Part shown: piece after piece, positions 1 to 6,912 of the stretch
How positions within the stretch are numbered: the first letter of the stretch is position 1
How the letters are laid out: every line of letters begins with the position of its first letter
Source of the DNA: Candidatus Aminicenantota bacterium
Lineage (GTDB): Bacteria; Acidobacteriota; Aminicenantia; UBA2199
NCBI GenBank assembly: GCA_030639705.1
Contig: DAOWKX010000014.1
Span: forward strand, 1-9,854
Direction: 5' to 3'
DNA: 9,854 nucleotides
Translations under genes and position numbers: made by a program
The notes under the pieces: generated by a model
What the model saw: only the letters and a program-made list of their open reading frames with translations
Database searches by the model: none
Told to the model about the DNA's origin: nothing

Positions 1-273
1 AGGCAACACTTAATGGAAAGGAGCTTTGCAACCGGTATCCGTTATGGCTATAAAAGAGCCAGGTGGAGGAATCTGTGGCGAGTATCGATTCAGCAGTATT
101 TGATAGCAACTGTCCAGAACTTCCGAAAGATTCTTATTTATGGAGGGGATCATAGGCATAATATGGCAATTTTTCTTAATTTTTTACAAAAATTTGGCAT
201 AAAAAATTTTTTATGTGGCGTTTTTAGTAAAAATAATCTCAATCTCAGGATTTTAAACTTAAAAGTATATTAA
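1..273 (+). CDS. Transposase C-terminal fragment, IS1182-like DDE family (5' end outside window)
   Basis: The reading frame is open from base 1 and runs to a TAA at 271-273, so the N-terminal part, including the DDE catalytic residues, lies upstream of the window. The visible peptide has the pattern seen at the C-terminus of IS1182/IS5-type transposases: a HLMERSFA stretch with the glutamate often counted as the last catalytic acid, then YGYKRARWRNLWRV, then IQQYLIATVQNFRKIL. This part spans roughly bases 7-140. The following ~40 residues (after the ILIYGG segment) are lysine/asparagine-rich and could be a normal tail or readthrough into element-end sequence. A Met at 13 is internal to the conserved region and is not the true start. 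The exact IS family and whether the element is intact cannot be judged from this window. Confidence 0.72.
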   Translation, partial: RQHLMERSFATGIRYGYKRARWRNLWRVSIQQYLIATVQNFRKILIYGGDHRHNMAIFLNFLQKFGIKNFLCGVFSKNNLNLRILNLKVY

Positions 274-568
274 AATTTAAAATGGGGTGTTTAATATTAT
301 GGTTTAGGCAACAGCCTGTAAAGAATAAAGAAATCAATTGTTTCCAGCATTTTAAGGATCCAGTTCAATTGGGATGTTTTATTTATTTGATGGGGGTGAA
401 ATGAATTGTAAAAATAAAAAATGGCCTATTATCTCAATATTAAATGTTGCAATGCAAGACCTGACCCTATGTTGACTTTGTTTTATTCAGGTGATAAAAT
501 CAAATGTTGAAAAACGAGGGTTCAGCAAGCAACAACCAATGGTTTCTTAAAATAGGATTTTTCAAAAG
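274..568. other. Intergenic region between transposase fragment and nucleoside transporter
   Basis: These 295 bases have no convincing gene. They contain two CAATTG copies (about 30 bases apart, near 337 and 366), a possible 24-codon reading frame at 401-475 with a strong purine-rich site ahead of it, a repeat-like GCAAGACCTGACCC motif near 454-467, and a sigma70-type promoter at 472-500. The downstream terminal inverted repeat of the insertion sequence probably lies here or just before, but without the other end it cannot be located. Confidence 0.6.
472..500 (+). promoter_or_regulatory. Sigma70-type promoter for the nucleoside transporter
   Basis: TTGACT (472-477) and TAAAAT (495-500) are separated by exactly 17 bases, close to the housekeeping consensus. 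Transcription would start near 507, giving a leader of about 60 bases before the transporter ATG at 569. No stable hairpin or recognisable riboswitch is visible in that leader. It may serve the transporter and peptidase, and possibly the whole downstream cluster, because no terminator separates them. Confidence 0.6.
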
Positions 569-1774
569 ATGAAATATTCAGGAATAATCGGTATTATTGT
601 CTTTTTAATGATTGCATATTTATTATCGAATAATCGAAAAAAAATCCCCATTAAAACCGTTGTTTACGGCTTGATTTGCCAGTTAATCATTGCTGTTTTT
701 ATGTTGAAGACCCCGGTTGGAATAATCATATTTAAGTGGGTAAATAAGGTTTTTGTCAAGCTTCTGGGTTATAGTGACAAGGGATCAGAATTATTGTTCG
801 GAAAACTTGTACATTCAAATGATATTGGTGCCACCCTGGCATTTCAAGCCCTCCCGGTCATCATTTTTGTTTCCGCTGTAATGGGCATTCTGGTATACTT
901 CGGGATTATACAGTTCATCATCAAACTTCTGGCTCGGGTGTTTTACAAAACCCTTAAGATAACCGGGGTAGAGGCATTTATCGTCTCACTGCTTATTTTT
1001 ATGGGAATTGAATCCATCACCGGCGTGAAAGAATATATTAAAAACATGAATCAATCAAGAATTTTCACTATTATGGTGACCTTCATGGCAACTATTGCCG
1101 GAAGTGTCATGGCCGCCTACATGAGTTTTGGAGCAAAAGCAGGTCACCTGCTGACTGCTTCATTGATGAGTGCACCGGCGGCAATCGTTATTTCAAAGAT
1201 AATGATCCCTGATGTGGATAGTGCGGAAACAGATCCGTTGAATACAATAAAGATAGAAAAAAGAAGCGGCAGTCCAATAGAAGCCATTGCCAATGGAACC
1301 TCAGATGGATTGAATCTTGTCCTGCAGATTGCTGCCATGTTAATCGCCTTTATGGCCATCGTTTATTTTCTAAACGGAGTGTTTGGAAAAATAACCGGAA
1401 TAACCCTGGAAAGCTTCCTGGGTTATTTGCTTTCTCCGGTTGCCTTTCTGCTGGGGATTCCTCCTGGTGAATCAGTAGAAGTGGGAAAGCTTCTGGGAAT
1501 CAAGACCCTTTTCACTGAATTTATTTCTTATTTACAGTTGAAAACCCACATCATCAATCAGACCTTGTCGGGGAGGACCATCGCCATTACCACCTATGCT
1601 TTATGTGGTTTTACCCATTTCGGGAGTGTTGCCATTCTCATTGGGGGAATAGGCACTCTGGTCCCAATTCAAAAACCGGTTGTATCAAGACTGGCAATAA
1701 AAGCATTGATTGCCGGTTTCTTAGCCACTTCAATGACGGCTGCAATTGCTGGACTTCTGATAAACAGCAGCTGA
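569..1774 (+). CDS. Concentrative nucleoside transporter (CNT/NupC family)
   Basis: The 401-residue product matches the CNT family in length and layout: an N-terminal membrane segment (about 5-20), a second one (32-55), the gate region with IGATLAFQALPVIIF (86-100) and the C-terminal core ending in GFTHFGSVAILIGGIG (347-362). CNT proteins import nucleosides across the inner membrane using a Na+ or H+ gradient. The start at 569 has AGGA at 554-557 and is the first Met of the conserved N-terminus. Substrate-site motifs differ from the classical family. The first re-entrant hairpin reads FMGIES (144-149) where GQTE is usual, the helix motif NEF is TEF (316-318), and GFxNFxS is GFTHFGS. The fold assignment is firm, but the substrate (nucleoside or a related compound) is uncertain. 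The peptidase gene starts 46 bases downstream, so the two are probably co-transcribed. Confidence 0.9.
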   Translation: MKYSGIIGIIVFLMIAYLLSNNRKKIPIKTVVYGLICQLIIAVFMLKTPVGIIIFKWVNKVFVKLLGYSDKGSELLFGKLVHSNDIGATLAFQALPVIIFVSAVMGILVYFGIIQFIIKLLARVFYKTLKITGVEAFIVSLLIFMGIESITGVKEYIKNMNQSRIFTIMVTFMATIAGSVMAAYMSFGAKAGHLLTASLMSAPAAIVISKIMIPDVDSAETDPLNTIKIEKRSGSPIEAIANGTSDGLNLVLQIAAMLIAFMAIVYFLNGVFGKITGITLESFLGYLLSPVAFLLGIPPGESVEVGKLLGIKTLFTEFISYLQLKTHIINQTLSGRTIAITTYALCGFTHFGSVAILIGGIGTLVPIQKPVVSRLAIKALIAGFLATSMTAAIAGLLINSS

Positions 1775-1819
1775 GGATTTTATGCCGGATAATTATTAAA
1801 TTAATTTCGAGAGAAAAGA

Positions 1820-3079
1820 ATGGTCGAAAAAACAATTTTGGATTCCGGTTTAACCATAATAAGTGAATATAAACCGGAATTACCCTCATTCGCTCTTAGT
1901 TATACCCTGAAAAGCGGTTCCAGGGCTGAAACCAGCTTGGACAATGGGATCCATCATTTTATGGAACATATGTTGTTCAAAGGAAGCGAATCATATGATC
2001 TCAAGCAAATCGCTAAAATTTCCGATCAACTGGGTGGTACCTTGAACGCCTTTACCAGCAAGGAATTAACTCAGTTTTATTTGAAGGCAATTGACGAAAA
2101 ATTTGAACTATCATTTAATCTTTTGACAGATATTGTTCTGAAAGCGACATTTCCCGAGGATGAATTTATAAAGGAAACTAAAGTGATTTTGCAGGAAATA
2201 AAGGAGTCTGAAGATAATCCGGATACCCGATCTTTTGAAATCTTTTATGAACAGATTTTTGAAGACAATCCACTGGGATATCCCATCTCCGGCAGAGAAG
2301 ATCAGGTGATGTATTTATCCCGGGATATGATATACCGGTATTATAAAAAAAAATATTCCCCGGAGAATTTGATATTATCCGCTGCCGGAAACATCAATCA
2401 TTTCAGTCTGGTCGAAATCTCAGAAGACTACTTTTCCGGCTATAGAAAAAAAATTCCCTCTGAATTTTCTTTTAAAAAGCCGGTAATGAGTTTCCGGGTC
2501 CAGGTAAAACCAAAAAAAGCCCTTAATCAAACCTATGTGTTTATCGGATTTAAGGGGATCGCTTCTGTTTCCCCTGTGCGTTATAAATTTTTACTAATGA
2601 ATGAGATCCTGGGCGCTGGAATGAGTTCCCGATTGTTTCAAAAAATTAGAGAGGACAGGGGATTGGCTTATACCATTTTTTCCTTTCTCGATTCTTACTG
2701 GGATTGCGGAATTATGGTTATATATGCGGTGGTTGAACCGGGAAATATAAAAGAGTATTTTCAGGCGGTGAGAGAAGAAATATTTCTTTTAAGGGAGAAG
2801 GGTATCCGGGATGATGAATTAAATAGAGCCAAAGATCATCTGAAATCATCGATTATACTGGCTTTGGAAAATAATCTGTCAAAAATGAGATTTAATCTGA
2901 ATCAGGAGTTATACCTGAAGAAAGAATTGACCATCAATGAAATATTCGAGACTATTAATGAAACATCCACCCATGATATTATGACCTTACTGAATCAATA
3001 TCTGATTCTTAACCAGGGATCCATTCTTTTGTTTGGAAATGTACAGCAAGGAGAATTTGAGAATTTTACCTTTCAGTGA
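1820..3079 (+). CDS. M16-family zinc metallopeptidase (processing-peptidase-like, M16B type)
   Basis: The 419-residue protein has the inverted zinc motif HxxEH as H46-F-M-E49-H50, within HHFMEHMLFKGS, and the expected third ligand E126 in LQEIKESEDNP, 77 residues after E49. The C-terminal half carries the family's REDRGLAY signature (277-284), preceded by NEILGAGMSSRLFQKI. This arrangement of an active N-terminal and an inactive C-terminal domain of about 210 residues each is that of bacterial M16B peptidases related to the mitochondrial processing peptidase. No signal peptide or membrane segment is visible, so it is probably cytoplasmic. The catalytic residues are complete. Bacterial M16B enzymes may act as homodimers or as partners of an inactive paralogue, and no paralogue is seen here. 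The start at 1820 follows a weak GAGAGAAA site. Its substrate and any link to the wall genes downstream are unknown. Confidence 0.92.
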   Translation: MVEKTILDSGLTIISEYKPELPSFALSYTLKSGSRAETSLDNGIHHFMEHMLFKGSESYDLKQIAKISDQLGGTLNAFTSKELTQFYLKAIDEKFELSFNLLTDIVLKATFPEDEFIKETKVILQEIKESEDNPDTRSFEIFYEQIFEDNPLGYPISGREDQVMYLSRDMIYRYYKKKYSPENLILSAAGNINHFSLVEISEDYFSGYRKKIPSEFSFKKPVMSFRVQVKPKKALNQTYVFIGFKGIASVSPVRYKFLLMNEILGAGMSSRLFQKIREDRGLAYTIFSFLDSYWDCGIMVIYAVVEPGNIKEYFQAVREEIFLLREKGIRDDELNRAKDHLKSSIILALENNLSKMRFNLNQELYLKKELTINEIFETINETSTHDIMTLLNQYLILNQGSILLFGNVQQGEFENFTFQ

Positions 3080-3111
3080 ACAGGATGTTGGTTTTTCTCT
3101 GAAATTAATTG

Positions 3112-3120
3112 TGTTATGAT
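3112..3120 (+). promoter_or_regulatory. Possible extended -10 promoter ahead of the murG-murJ fusion gene
   Basis: TGTTATGAT combines a TG dinucleotide, one spacer base and TATGAT (3115-3120), the form of an extended -10 element. No good -35 is seen at 16-18 bases upstream; TTGGTT (3088-3093) is 21 bases away, too far. Transcripts from here would begin near 3127 and leave only about nine bases before the ATG at 3136. Moderate to low support. Confidence 0.3.
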
Positions 3121-3135
3121 AAAGCACTAGATAAT

Positions 3136-6100
3136 ATGAAAAATAGCAGAGTGGTTTTTACCGGAGGCGGTACAGGCGGTCATGTTTACCCCAACATTGC
3201 CATTTATGAAGCCTTCAGGGAAAAATACCCGGAATCATCGTTTTTATATATCGGCACAAAAAATGGTGCGGAGGAGAGAATCGTTTCACATATTTCCCAG
3301 CCCATAGAGTTTGTTTCTATCCAATCCAGGGGAATTCCCCAGAAAATAAAGAGTCTGAAAACAATGGTTGCACTGGTTTATATTTTTATTGGTTTTATTA
3401 AAAGTTTTTTTATATTAATGCGGTTTAAGCCCGATATTGTTATCGGAAGTGGAGGGTATGTGACTGCGCCGGTTCTTATTGCCTCTGCATTATTAAAATT
3501 AAAGGTGTTTATTCATGAACAAAATGCTGTCCCCGGACGATTGAATCGTTATATTGCCAGGTTTGCTACCAAAATAGGGGTTAGTTTTTCTTCCACCAGT
3601 AAGTTTTTTCCTGAAAAAAAAGTGGTGGTGACCGGATATCCATTGCGAAAATCAATTACCAAGAAAAAGGAACTGAATGTAAAAGAAAAATATAATATAC
3701 CGCAACAAAATCAGGTCCTGTTTGTCTGTGGAGGCAGTAGTGGGGCGCGCACCATTAATAATGCTCTTGTTGAGATTATTCCCCGTTTGTTGGAACTTGA
3801 CAATTTAACCATCATCATCTCAACGGGTCGTGGCTATTCCAGGGAATACCGGGCCTTTGATGATACAATGGGTATACTTCAGAATAATGGGACTCCTACT
3901 GAAATTGAGGGAAGATTGATAATTCGTGAATATTTTGATAATATCGATGAAATTTATTCCATCTCGAACTTAATTGTAACCAGAGCCGGGGCAGGGACCA
4001 TCAAGGAAATTACCACCCTGGGAATTCCCTCGATATTAATCCCAAAAATTGATCTTCCCGGGGATCATCAGATATTGAATGCCAATGAGATTCAAAAGAT
4101 AGGTGGAGCCGAAATAGTCTATGAGGAAGTTCAACTGAAAGATGATCAGAGAAAGATCACCGTCCCTGAAATGGCTCTTTTTCAAACCATAAAGAAGTTA
4201 TTGTCGGAACCGCGTGAGCTGGCCCGTATGAAGCGGAATTTAAAAGGGATTAATAGAGGAGATAGCGCACATCTCATATTACAGGAGATTGAACAGATTG
4301 TTAAGGCAAAAGATGCAGTTGAGGAAAGGCAGGTTAAAGTATTTTATTTGCAGGCTGAGAACAGTGAAAAAAGCCATGAACTCATTTTTGATTCCACAAC
4401 TCTCGGGAATTCAATTTTATGCGATATTTTTCTTGAAGGGATAAAATCCAATGTTGTTTTTAAAATTAAAAACATAAATAATGATGAAAAATTAATCTTA
4501 AAAAAGATTCGAGGCCAAATCCATCTGAATGGAGATGAAATAAAAAACTGGAGTGAAATCAAGGAGAATGACCAACTGAAAATCAATGATAATGTATATA
4601 TCCTGAAAAGTTATCTTGAAAAGATAGAGCAGGTTAATTTTGAGAAATCCACATCATCAAAAATTTGGGGATCTTCTTTTGGGATTCTCATATCAAGGCT
4701 CGGTGGATTTTTCAGGGAAATTGTTTTTGCTGCAATGTTCGGTGCCGGGAAGGCCATGAGTATTTTTGCCGTGGGTTTGACCATTTCCAATTTCATGAGA
4801 AGAGTAGTGGCTGAAAATGCACTGGAAAATGCATTTCTTCCGATTTTTTCAAGAATATTTCATCGAAGTTCCCGGAAAAAAACCTGGAAATCAGCTTCAT
4901 CAATAATTAATTTTTCCCTTTTGCTGGCCATTTCCATCACCATACTGGGTATTTTAGTGACACCCTGGTTGATAAAATTTTTATTCCCGCTTTTTGCAGA
5001 AAAAGGAATGACGGGACAGACGATTAACATGACCCGAATCATGTTCCCCTACCTGATTCTGGTTACTGTCGCTGCCATATTGGCAACCTATCTGAAAGCC
5101 TTTAACCGGTTCGGACTCGCAGAATCTTCAGCCATATTTTTCTCCATTGGAACCATAATTGGTGTTATTGGTCTGCACACTTTCGCAGGAATATATTCAC
5201 TGGCTTATGGTGTTTTATTAGGCGGAGCCCTGCAAATTTTATTTTTATTGCCCTTTATTATTAAGCTGTTTAAAACCAAGTCGCTACAATTCTTTTATAC
5301 GCCTGCTATCCAATTCAACAGCCCTTCCAACAAAAAATATTATTCTCAGGTAGGGCCGATATCCATTGATGTGATCCTTTCCAATACTTCAGAAATTATC
5401 GCCCAGATACTGGCCTCCGGCCTGAAAATCGGTGCCATTGCTTTTTTATATTACGCCAAGGCAATATTCAGGCTACCCTTTGCTATTGTTTCACAGGCCA
5501 TTAATAGTGTTATTTTAAAGGAATTTTCGGACAAAATTACCCTTTTTCATAAAGAAAAGGCTAAAAAATTGTTCATCGACGGTATAAAGACCAATTTGTT
5601 TTTATTGACTCCTATCTCGATTTTTATGATTGTTATGGCAGATCCGATTGTTTCACTGATTTATGGCAGAGGAGAATTTACTCAAGCGAATGTAATGAGT
5701 ACATCTTTTGCACTTAAATTTTATTCCATTGGCCTGATTGGCTGGGGAATACATTCATTTACAGTCAGAATTTTTTCAGCCAGAATGGATATAAAGACCT
5801 CCATGGTGCTTAATTTTTTTATGCTGGCTGTTAACATAGTATTTTGTCTGTTGTTGGTCAGAACCAAACTTACCTATGGTGGACTGGCCCTGGCAACTTC
5901 GATTTCTTATCTTTTATTTTCTGTTATTCGGGTTGGAATACTGAAATTCAAACTGGAAAGAGAAAATATTCAGATTGACTATAAAGACATTTTAATCTCT
6001 TTTTTTAAAACCCTTTTGGCTTCATTGTTTGTGGTGGTGGTATTGATTGAAGCAAAATTAATTTTTAGAAGAATTCCCTTTGGTTCGAAGACCATTGAGA

Positions 6101-6912
6101 ATATCATTTTACTCATCTCATTGTTGTTTATTGGTATTGCTGTGTATCTCCTAATCTCTTTGATGTTGAGAAATACAGAGATCCTGATTTTCAGGAAGTC
6201 AATTTCAAAAATGGATAGAGATATCCCCATATCCATGCTTTCTCCTTTTCAATTCTTAAATATGGTTTCAAAATCTCCGCAATCCTTTCGGGAGGATTAT
6301 TTTTATAAAATAAACATATATATTTCCAGCAGGCAATGGGAAATAAGAAATGTGGGGATTAAATTAATCGGTTTGTTTCAGGACAGGACAAAGATTGATT
6401 TTCTGATCAATTTGCTAAAATCAAAAAATGCAAATGGTTTTTTAAAACGAAATGCTCTTGTTTCCCTGAAACAAATAAATTTCTGGGATATGAAACTTAC
6501 GGATTTGATAAAAGAATTATTGAATGACCCCTATTATGAGGTAAGAACTGCGGCGATTGACTATTTGGGAACCCATTTGACGAGTGAAAATTATGAAGTT
6601 TTCAGGGAAATGATTCATAAAAAGTTAAAAAGGTCTTCATTGGAAGAAAAAATAAACTGTATTAAGCTGATAGCAAAAATCGGATCAACGAGTGATCTAA
6701 CGGTTTTAAATCAATTTTATTTATCCAGTAATTCAATTTTAAGAGAGGAGTTACTGCAATTGATGATCAACTTCTACAAGAGAAACCTTATCACCAAAAA
6801 TCAGCTAAAACACAACCTGGACAGGATCCTGAAGACCTCCAATAACCTGAGTCCGGAATTTAAGCTTAAAAATTTGATAAAAAAAGTCTATGAGGAGTTC
6901 GAATTAAAATGA
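3136..6912 (+). CDS. MurG-MurJ fusion protein with FHA-like joint and C-terminal HEAT-like repeats
   Basis: One continuous frame encodes 1258 residues from ATG 3136. I prefer this start to an upstream TTG at 3109, because the MurG N-terminus (VVFTGGGTGGHVYPN) follows it directly. Residues 1-395 are MurG, which adds GlcNAc to lipid I. Its motifs are GGGTGGH (10-16), GSGGYVTAP (104-112), HEQN (127-130), GGSSGARTIN (199-208) and RAGAGTIKE (283-291), then DHQ and NAN (310-317). Residues about 399-494 resemble an FHA beta-sandwich without the phosphothreonine-binding residues. Residues about 506-1021 are MurJ, a multi-helix MOP-superfamily lipid II flippase, with SRLGGFFRE and NFMRRVVAENALENAF conserved. 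Residues about 1051-1258 form HEAT-like helical repeats with the typical EVRTAAIDYLG. The gene overlaps mraY by ATGA. Several MurJ cavity residues are changed (see findings), so flippase activity is inferred rather than shown. Confidence 0.9.
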   Translation: MKNSRVVFTGGGTGGHVYPNIAIYEAFREKYPESSFLYIGTKNGAEERIVSHISQPIEFVSIQSRGIPQKIKSLKTMVALVYIFIGFIKSFFILMRFKPDIVIGSGGYVTAPVLIASALLKLKVFIHEQNAVPGRLNRYIARFATKIGVSFSSTSKFFPEKKVVVTGYPLRKSITKKKELNVKEKYNIPQQNQVLFVCGGSSGARTINNALVEIIPRLLELDNLTIIISTGRGYSREYRAFDDTMGILQNNGTPTEIEGRLIIREYFDNIDEIYSISNLIVTRAGAGTIKEITTLGIPSILIPKIDLPGDHQILNANEIQKIGGAEIVYEEVQLKDDQRKITVPEMALFQTIKKLLSEPRELARMKRNLKGINRGDSAHLILQEIEQIVKAKDAVEERQVKVFYLQAENSEKSHELIFDSTTLGNSILCDIFLEGIKSNVVFKIKNINNDEKLILKKIRGQIHLNGDEIKNWSEIKENDQLKINDNVYILKSYLEKIEQVNFEKSTSSKIWGSSFGILISRLGGFFREIVFAAMFGAGKAMSIFAVGLTISNFMRRVVAENALENAFLPIFSRIFHRSSRKKTWKSASSIINFSLLLAISITILGILVTPWLIKFLFPLFAEKGMTGQTINMTRIMFPYLILVTVAAILATYLKAFNRFGLAESSAIFFSIGTIIGVIGLHTFAGIYSLAYGVLLGGALQILFLLPFIIKLFKTKSLQFFYTPAIQFNSPSNKKYYSQVGPISIDVILSNTSEIIAQILASGLKIGAIAFLYYAKAIFRLPFAIVSQAINSVILKEFSDKITLFHKEKAKKLFIDGIKTNLFLLTPISIFMIVMADPIVSLIYGRGEFTQANVMSTSFALKFYSIGLIGWGIHSFTVRIFSARMDIKTSMVLNFFMLAVNIVFCLLLVRTKLTYGGLALATSISYLLFSVIRVGILKFKLERENIQIDYKDILISFFKTLLASLFVVVVLIEAKLIFRRIPFGSKTIENIILLISLLFIGIAVYLLISLMLRNTEILIFRKSISKMDRDIPISMLSPFQFLNMVSKSPQSFREDYFYKINIYISSRQWEIRNVGIKLIGLFQDRTKIDFLINLLKSKNANGFLKRNALVSLKQINFWDMKLTDLIKELLNDPYYEVRTAAIDYLGTHLTSENYEVFREMIHKKLKRSSLEEKINCIKLIAKIGSTSDLTVLNQFYLSSNSILREELLQLMINFYKRNLITKNQLKHNLDRILKTSNNLSPEFKLKNLIKKVYEEFELK
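4330..4617 (+). other. Degenerate FHA-like domain between the MurG and MurJ parts
   Basis: The segment at protein residues about 399-494 follows the FHA pattern: opening strands (VKVFYLQ, HELIF), then TTLGNSILCDIFLEG where FHA domains have xIGRxxxCDIxL, then HLNGDEI for the NGxxV turn, and IKENDQLKINDNVYIL for the final L-DGD-I-LGxxxL strands. The binding arginine after the first glycine is Asn here, and the SxxH motif keeps the serine but has Val in place of His. The fold looks kept while canonical phosphothreonine binding is probably lost. Assignment is by eye only. Confidence 0.55.
6286..6909 (+). repeat. HEAT-like alpha-solenoid repeats at the C-terminus of the fusion protein
   Basis: About 208 residues after the last MurJ helix consist of alternating amphipathic helices in units of 30-40 residues, roughly four to five of them. 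The clearest unit is DPYYEVRTAAIDYLG (about 1131-1145), which has the proline/aspartate turn and the VRxxAxxxLG pattern of HEAT repeats. Earlier units are WEIRNVGIKLIGLF and FLKRNALVSLKQI, and a later one is EEKINCIKLIAKIGS. The tail would lie in the cytoplasm next to the membrane and probably binds another protein. Confidence 0.7.

Noticed and set aside
500..568. A purine riboswitch in the leader of the nucleoside transporter
   Set aside because: The leader is only about 60 bases, shows no three-way junction or conserved purine-riboswitch loops, and has only a four-pair AACC/GGTT hairpin.
1..568. A complete insertion sequence
   Set aside because: Only the C-terminal end of the transposase is present, and no terminal inverted repeat or target duplication can be identified without the upstream end.
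3109..3135. TTG start giving a 1267-residue form of the MurG-MurJ fusion
   Set aside because: The nine extra residues match nothing in MurG, and an ATG lies directly before the conserved VVFTGGGTGGH segment.
4330..4650. The MurG-MurJ join as an assembly or frameshift artefact
   Set aside because: The frame is continuous across the join, no stop is lost, and the linker has its own domain-like pattern. A chimeric join would be unlikely to supply a coherent FHA-like segment. Read mapping could still settle it.
4344..6236. Several minus-strand frames of 60-85 codons opposite the fusion gene
   Set aside because: They are antisense shadows of a strongly conserved + strand gene, with no ribosome sites and no familiar protein patterns.
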